Source: Peptoniphilaceae bacterium AM52-5BH
GTDB taxonomy: Bacteria; Bacillota; Clostridia; Tissierellales; Peptoniphilaceae
Reading direction: 5' to 3'
NCBI GenBank assembly: GCA_027669155.1
Contig: JAQEDR010000016.1
Location: 1-56,712, forward strand
Length of the DNA: 56,712 nt
This document shows, in pieces, positions 52,787 through 56,712 of the stretch. The notes under the pieces were generated by a model. That model saw nothing but the letters and a program-made list of their open reading frames with translations. It searched no databases and was not told the DNA's origin. Position numbers and translations under genes: made by a program. Positions within the stretch are counted from its first letter, which is position 1. Each line of letters begins with the position of its first letter.

Positions 52787-54389
52787 TAAAAAAGTCTTAT
52801 TTAAGATAAGAAATCTAAAGAAGTATTTCCCTCTTAAGAAAAAGTCTATATTTAATAGAGGACCTGGCGAGTATGTTCACGCTAATGAGTCAATTAGTCT
52901 AGATATCTATCAAGGAGAGACCCTGGGTCTTGTAGGAGAATCCGGATGCGGTAAGTCTACTTTCGGTAGAACCCTCCTACAAATCTATGATCAAACAGAA
53001 GGAACTACTCTTTACTATGGAAAGACCATAGAAGAAATTGCTCCAGCCTACATGCTAGATATGATCAAGAAGATTCCCAGCCAATTTCCTAAGTATCACG
53101 AAGAAATCGAAGCTTTAAATAAGATTTATGAAGAACTAGAAAATGCTGATACAGACGAAAAAAGAGCCGAGCTTAATGAAAAGGCTATGTTTAAACGCCG
53201 TGAGCTAGAGGAAAACTACCTAAATATGGTAAGGATTGCTGGAGGGCTTCTTGCAAGCGATGACCTAAACAAGGTATCTACTATGCTTAAGGAAAAATAT
53301 GACATCCTTAAACAAAGAGCCGGCATCCTAGAAAAGCTCGAAGAGATTGAGCAAAAAACTCAAATGAGATCAAGAACTTGGGAAGAATATGATAAATTCC
53401 TAGAAAGTGATCCTAAGTACAAGGACTTGATCAGCCAAAAAGATGCCAAGACTAAAGAAATTGACGAAAAAGATCAAACTATAGAAACCTATAGGAAAAC
53501 TCTCGAAAATGACGAGAGATTTTACGAGCTTGAAGAGCAAAGGGATGACGGAATCGACCTATCAGAGCTTAACAACGAGGAGATGAGAGCCCTAAGAAAA
53601 GACCTGCAGATGATCTTCCAAGACCCTTACGGATCATTGGATACAAAGATGACTGTAGGAAATATCATAGGCGAAGGTGTCCTAGGCCATGAGCTCTTTA
53701 AGAGCAGAAAAGAAAAAGGCTATAACGAATATATAAGAGAAACTATGGAAAAATGCGGACTTGCTCCTTACTTCCTTCATAGATATCCTCACCAATTCTC
53801 AGGTGGACAAAGACAAAGAATCGGTATAGCAAGAGCCCTAGCCCTTAAGCCAAGCTTTATAGTTTGTGATGAGGCTGTAAGTGCCCTTGACGTATCAATC
53901 CAATCTCAGATTATAAACCTTCTTCAAGACCTTAAAGATGAGAACAACCTAACCTATCTTTTCATCACCCACGACCTATCAGTTGTAAAATATATATCAG
54001 ATAGGATTGGAGTAATGTATCTAGGAGTTTTGGTTGAGCTTTGTGAATCAGAGAGAATCTTCGAAAATCCTCTCCATCCATACACCAAGGCTCTCCTACG
54101 TGCTATCCCAAGAACAGACGTAGACCAAGGCCAAGAGCTACAAGTCATCGAAGGAGACATACCATCAGCGGTAAAACCTCCAAAAGGATGTAGATTCCAT
54201 ACTAGATGCGAGTATGCTATGGATATCTGTGCCCAATTTGAGCCAGAACTTAAGGAAAGAGAAGATGGTCACTTCGTAGCTTGCCACTTGCTTGATGTAA
54301 GCGAAGAAGAAAAGCAAAAGGCTTTCGAGAAAAATAAAATAGAAAAGGCTAAAAAGGAAGAAGAGCTAGAAGAAATGAGCGCTATATGA
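52776..54389 (+). CDS. oppF: OppF-type ATPase with a large helical insert before the Q-loop
   Basis: OppF proteins are about 310-330 aa; this one is 537 aa from the ATG at 52776 (AGGAGAGG upstream; a longer frame from 52722 lies inside oppD). Walker A GESGCGKST is at residues 54-62. Residues about 82-272 are a charged, heptad-rich helical insertion with at least two long helices, running up to the Q-loop MIFQDPYGSLD (279-289). Signature FSGGQRQR (341-348), Walker B FIVCDE (361-366) and the C-terminal GCRFHTRCEYAMDIC follow, so the ATPase looks intact. An acidic/Lys tail ends it. The insert lies where ABC ATPases contact the permease coupling helices. Confidence 0.93.
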   Translation: MNSDKKVLFKIRNLKKYFPLKKKSIFNRGPGEYVHANESISLDIYQGETLGLVGESGCGKSTFGRTLLQIYDQTEGTTLYYGKTIEEIAPAYMLDMIKKIPSQFPKYHEEIEALNKIYEELENADTDEKRAELNEKAMFKRRELEENYLNMVRIAGGLLASDDLNKVSTMLKEKYDILKQRAGILEKLEEIEQKTQMRSRTWEEYDKFLESDPKYKDLISQKDAKTKEIDEKDQTIETYRKTLENDERFYELEEQRDDGIDLSELNNEEMRALRKDLQMIFQDPYGSLDTKMTVGNIIGEGVLGHELFKSRKEKGYNEYIRETMEKCGLAPYFLHRYPHQFSGGQRQRIGIARALALKPSFIVCDEAVSALDVSIQSQIINLLQDLKDENNLTYLFITHDLSVVKYISDRIGVMYLGVLVELCESERIFENPLHPYTKALLRAIPRTDVDQGQELQVIEGDIPSAVKPPKGCRFHTRCEYAMDICAQFEPELKEREDGHFVACHLLDVSEEEKQKAFEKNKIEKAKKEEELEEMSAI

Positions 54390-54574
54390 AAGCTCCGATA
54401 GATAGATTTAAGGGCAAAAGCCAAAAAGAAATCTACGAAAAAGAGAGACTCCTAGACAAGGACAATCTCGAAAAGAAAGATCAACTAGCTATGTTTCTTG
54501 CAGCGATGAAAGTATTTATGCCTTGGGTTTTGTTAATACTTTCGCCTCTGATAATTTTAGCTTTAGTAATCTAA
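54386..54574 (+). CDS. 62-residue single-span membrane protein, coupled to oppF
   Basis: A short protein whose ATG overlaps the oppF stop (ATGA), so it is translated from the same message. Residues 1-36 are charged and likely helical, with no export signal. Residues 42-62 form one hydrophobic span containing PWVLLILSPLIILALVI. No family recognised. The N-in, C-out topology with a charged cytoplasmic helix suits an accessory subunit of the importer; that is inference. Confidence 0.7.
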   Translation: MKAPIDRFKGKSQKEIYEKERLLDKDNLEKKDQLAMFLAAMKVFMPWVLLILSPLIILALVI

Positions 54575-54580
54575 AATGAG

Positions 54581-54610
54581 TCCTCTGGTAAGTCCGGAGG
54601 ATTTTGTTTT
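54581..54610 (+). terminator. Terminator of the opp operon
   Basis: TCCTCTGG and CCGGAGGA form an 8-bp stem (one G-U pair) followed by ATTTTGTTTT. The T-rich tail overlaps the -35 box of the glmS promoter. Confidence 0.8.
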
Positions 54611-54632
54611 GCCCAAATTTGCGGGGTATAAT
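54604..54632 (+). promoter_or_regulatory. glmS promoter
   Basis: TTGTTT (54604-54609), 17-base spacer, TATAAT (54627-54632), just upstream of the ribozyme. Confidence 0.7.
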
Positions 54633-54649
54633 AAAAAAATGAGGTAAAA

Positions 54650-54790
54650 ACAGAGAAGCGCCAGATCCCTTTGGGATGACGAGGAAGGCAGTTATCGAAA
54701 ATTCGGCGGGAGCTGTCTGGGTTCACAGCCCTAGTATTAGACAAAACACAGGAGCAATTCTGTGGACAGAGAAGATACAGTGGCCTCATA
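54650..54790 (+). ncRNA. glmS ribozyme-riboswitch
   Basis: The catalytic core of the glmS ribozyme is readable: the cleavage site A*GCGCCAGA (between 54657 and 54658), then GACGAGG, GGCAGTTATCGA and TTCGGCGGGAGCTGTC, the pairing P3/P4 GGGTTCACAGCCC, and a distal ACAGAGAAG-type segment before glmS. Glucosamine-6-phosphate acts as the cofactor for self-cleavage, and the 5'-OH mRNA is then degraded. The ribosome site lies about 20 bases after the last helix. It is the classic arrangement for the adjacent gene. Confidence 0.95.
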
Positions 54791-54811
54791 AAAATTAAAT
54801 AGGAGGTTACT

Positions 54812-56635
54812 ATGTGCGGAATAGTATCGTATAAGGGAAAGCTTGATGCAAGAGAGGTAATCATCGATGGTCTAGAAAAACTTGAATATCGTGGTTACGA
54901 CTCAGCAGGTATAGCTGTGATTAATGATTGTGGGATTTCTTGTGTAAAAAAGGCTGGAAAGCTTAATAACTTGAAGAAGGCCTTGGAGGAAAATCCTATC
55001 GAAGGAAATGTCGGCATAGGACACATCAGATGGGCAACTCACGGACAGGCCAACGATGTAAATAGCCACCCTCACCTTTCAAATAACGGTAGGATTGCTG
55101 TAGTCCACAATGGAATCATAGAAAACTATAGAGAACTTAAGAAGGAATTAGAAGAAGAAGGCTATGAGTTTAAATCTTCGACAGATACAGAAGTTATAGC
55201 AGTACTTCTTGAAAAGTATTATGAAGGAGATCTCTTAGAAGCTGTAAGGAAGGCTCGCAAAAGACTTGTAGGAGCCTATGCATGTGGCATTATATCTGCT
55301 GACGAGCCAGATAGGCTTATTGGAATCAGAGAAGAAAGTCCTCTTGTGGCAGGGATAATGGAAGATTCCTTTATGATGGCAAGTGATATTCCATCTCTTC
55401 TAAAATATACGAGAGACGTAATCTATCTAGAAAATGGAGATGTGGTAGACATTGATGGAGATACCTACACTATCTATGATAGAGAAGATAAAAGAGTCGA
55501 TAGAGAAATTAGAAAAATAGAATGGTCAGTCGACGCAGCGACTAAGGCAGGCTACGACCATTTTATGATCAAGGAAATAAATGAACAGGCCTCTGTCCTA
55601 GAAGAGCTTATTAGACTAAATGTAAAAAATGACGAAATAATCCTTGATGGAGACTCTTTTACTAAGAAAGATTTAGAAAACTTTGAAAGAATTTATATAG
55701 TTGCTTGTGGAACAGCCTACCATGCAGGACTTGTTGGAAAGACTCTTATAGAAAAACTCGCCAAAATTCCTGTGATCTGCGATCTTGCATCAGAGTTTAG
55801 ATATAATGATCCCTTCCTTGATGAGAAGAGCCTTGTAATATTTATATCCCAATCAGGAGAAACTGCTGATAGCCTAAAGGCTTTAAGCTTTGCCAAGGAA
55901 AAGAAAGCTAAGACTCTTCTTATAACAAATACCCTAGCATCATCCATGGATAGGGAAGCTGATAAGTCCATATATTGCTATGCGGGTCCGGAAATAGCTG
56001 TAGCTAGTACCAAGGCCTACACTAGCCAAGTATTAAATCTCTATTTCCTAGCCCTTGATTTTGCTAGGAAACTATCTAGGATTGACGATGAAGTTTACAA
56101 GGAAATCATAGAAGGCTTAAAGGAAATTCCGGGAAAAATTAGAGAAATTCTAGAAGATGATAAAATAATTAAAGACTTTGCAGAAGAGATAAAAGATCAA
56201 AAGAGCCTGTTTTATATAGCTCGTGGACTTGATTATCAAACTACCATAGAGGCGGCCCTTAAGCTTAAGGAGGTATCATATATCCACACAGAGGCTTTCG
56301 CGGCAGGAGAGCTAAAACACGGGACAATTTCCCTAATAGAAGATAAGACTCCGGTTATAGCCATAATGAGCCAGGCAAATCTTTTGGAGAAAACCCTATC
56401 AAATGTCGAAGAAGTCGTGGCAAGAGGAGCTAATGTATTTATCATAACAAGCCATGAGGACTCTAGAATGAGTAAGATTACTGACAAGATATTAATAATT
56501 CCAGAGACCTTGGATATCCTCTATCCGCTTCTTACAGCAATACCAGCCCAACTAATGGCCTATTACACATCAATAGCCAAGGGAATCGATGTAGATAAGC
56601 CAAGAAATCTAGCCAAATCTGTTACAGTTGAGTAG
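54812..56635 (+). CDS. glmS: Glutamine-fructose-6-phosphate aminotransferase (isomerizing)
   Basis: GlmS makes glucosamine-6-phosphate from fructose-6-phosphate and glutamine, the entry to peptidoglycan amino-sugar synthesis. The catalytic Cys2 follows the initiator Met (MCGIVSYKG). The glutaminase domain (1-240) includes GIGHIRWATHG, and two SIS domains follow with IVACGTAYHAGLVGK and ISQSGETADSLKAL. The C-terminus is the family's AKSVTVE. It is 607 aa, complete, with AGGAGG seven bases before the ATG. Controlled by the ribozyme upstream. Confidence 0.97.
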   Translation: MCGIVSYKGKLDAREVIIDGLEKLEYRGYDSAGIAVINDCGISCVKKAGKLNNLKKALEENPIEGNVGIGHIRWATHGQANDVNSHPHLSNNGRIAVVHNGIIENYRELKKELEEEGYEFKSSTDTEVIAVLLEKYYEGDLLEAVRKARKRLVGAYACGIISADEPDRLIGIREESPLVAGIMEDSFMMASDIPSLLKYTRDVIYLENGDVVDIDGDTYTIYDREDKRVDREIRKIEWSVDAATKAGYDHFMIKEINEQASVLEELIRLNVKNDEIILDGDSFTKKDLENFERIYIVACGTAYHAGLVGKTLIEKLAKIPVICDLASEFRYNDPFLDEKSLVIFISQSGETADSLKALSFAKEKKAKTLLITNTLASSMDREADKSIYCYAGPEIAVASTKAYTSQVLNLYFLALDFARKLSRIDDEVYKEIIEGLKEIPGKIREILEDDKIIKDFAEEIKDQKSLFYIARGLDYQTTIEAALKLKEVSYIHTEAFAAGELKHGTISLIEDKTPVIAIMSQANLLEKTLSNVEEVVARGANVFIITSHEDSRMSKITDKILIIPETLDILYPLLTAIPAQLMAYYTSIAKGIDVDKPRNLAKSVTVE

Positions 56636-56641
56636 AAAATT

Positions 56642-56665
56642 ACTAGCGAGAAATCGCTAGTTTTT
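56642..56665 (+). terminator. Terminator of glmS
   Basis: ACTAGCGA GAAA TCGCTAGT hairpin (8-bp stem, tetraloop) followed by TTTT, seven bases past the stop codon. Nothing further is coded up to the window end. Confidence 0.93.
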
Positions 56666-56712
56666 AGTACCATAAATAGTGTAAGAAAGAAAGTAATTTC
56701 TATCTTGCACTA

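Noticed and set aside
1..56712. tRNA, rRNA, CRISPR or prophage genes
   Set aside because: Intergenic stretches were read on both strands; no cloverleaf with anticodon arm, rRNA segment, repeat-spacer array or phage structural gene was seen.

Overview
The window reads as a chromosomal replication-origin region of a low-GC, Gram-positive, non-sporulating anaerobe. Gene content and order (rpmH-rnpA-yidD-yidC-jag-mnmE-mnmG-rsmG left of dnaA; dnaN-rlbA-recF-gyrB-gyrA right of it), the lipoprotein signals and the absence of spore genes fit a Peptoniphilaceae member of the Anaerococcus type. That genus-level guess is inference from protein flavour, not a database match.

Layout. 1-5.8 kb: a lactate-racemase cofactor cluster (larE, larB, larC split by a -1 frameshift) fused operonically to a metal or chelate ABC importer. 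5.9-9.8 kb: a Gate-domain membrane protein, then marR-ftsH. 9.9-14.5 kb: elaA, a thioredoxin/flavin-reductase pair, a tandem P-II-like protein, a decayed DUF1538 membrane gene and pta. 14.6-23.4 kb: a leftward chain of chromosome-segregation and tRNA-modification genes (DUF4446, cyclodeaminase-like, parB, parA, cinA, CPBP protease, rsmG, mnmG, mnmE) carrying parS-like sites about every 2 kb. 23.5-25.2 kb: a Na/Pi symporter-like gene. 25.6-28.0 kb: jag, yidC, yidD, rnpA and the short rpmH. 28.0-30.3 kb: bipartite oriC around dnaA. 30.3-38.4 kb: dnaN to gyrA, followed without a gap by a partner-switching sigma-factor operon (STAS, truncated HATPase, SigB/F type). 38.7-43.4 kb: a DUF438/hemerythrin/PAS sensor behind an FNR-type palindrome, a cupin, a three-repeat lipoprotein and a choline-binding-like amidase. 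43.8-54.6 kb: a remodelled oligopeptide ABC importer. 54.6-56.6 kb: a glmS ribozyme and glmS.

The most striking object is the oligopeptide importer. Its OppC permease carries a complete seven-repeat RCC1-like beta-propeller in the first extracellular loop, its OppF ATPase has a roughly 190-residue helical insert between Walker A and the Q-loop, both substrate-binding lipoproteins carry a charged coiled-coil insert at the same place, and a 62-residue single-span protein is translationally coupled to oppF. Together these look like co-adapted accessory parts of one machine.

A second theme is a family of intergenic long-inverted-repeat elements (three copies, 155-215 bp, GC-rich cores in an AT-rich genome). 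One seems to donate the -35 box of the par operon and one is bracketed by a partial 60-bp direct repeat. Other points: a LarE with the three-cysteine pattern of iron-sulfur LarE enzymes, a thioredoxin reductase lacking NADPH motifs, and an FNR-type site at -41.5 before the hemerythrin gene.
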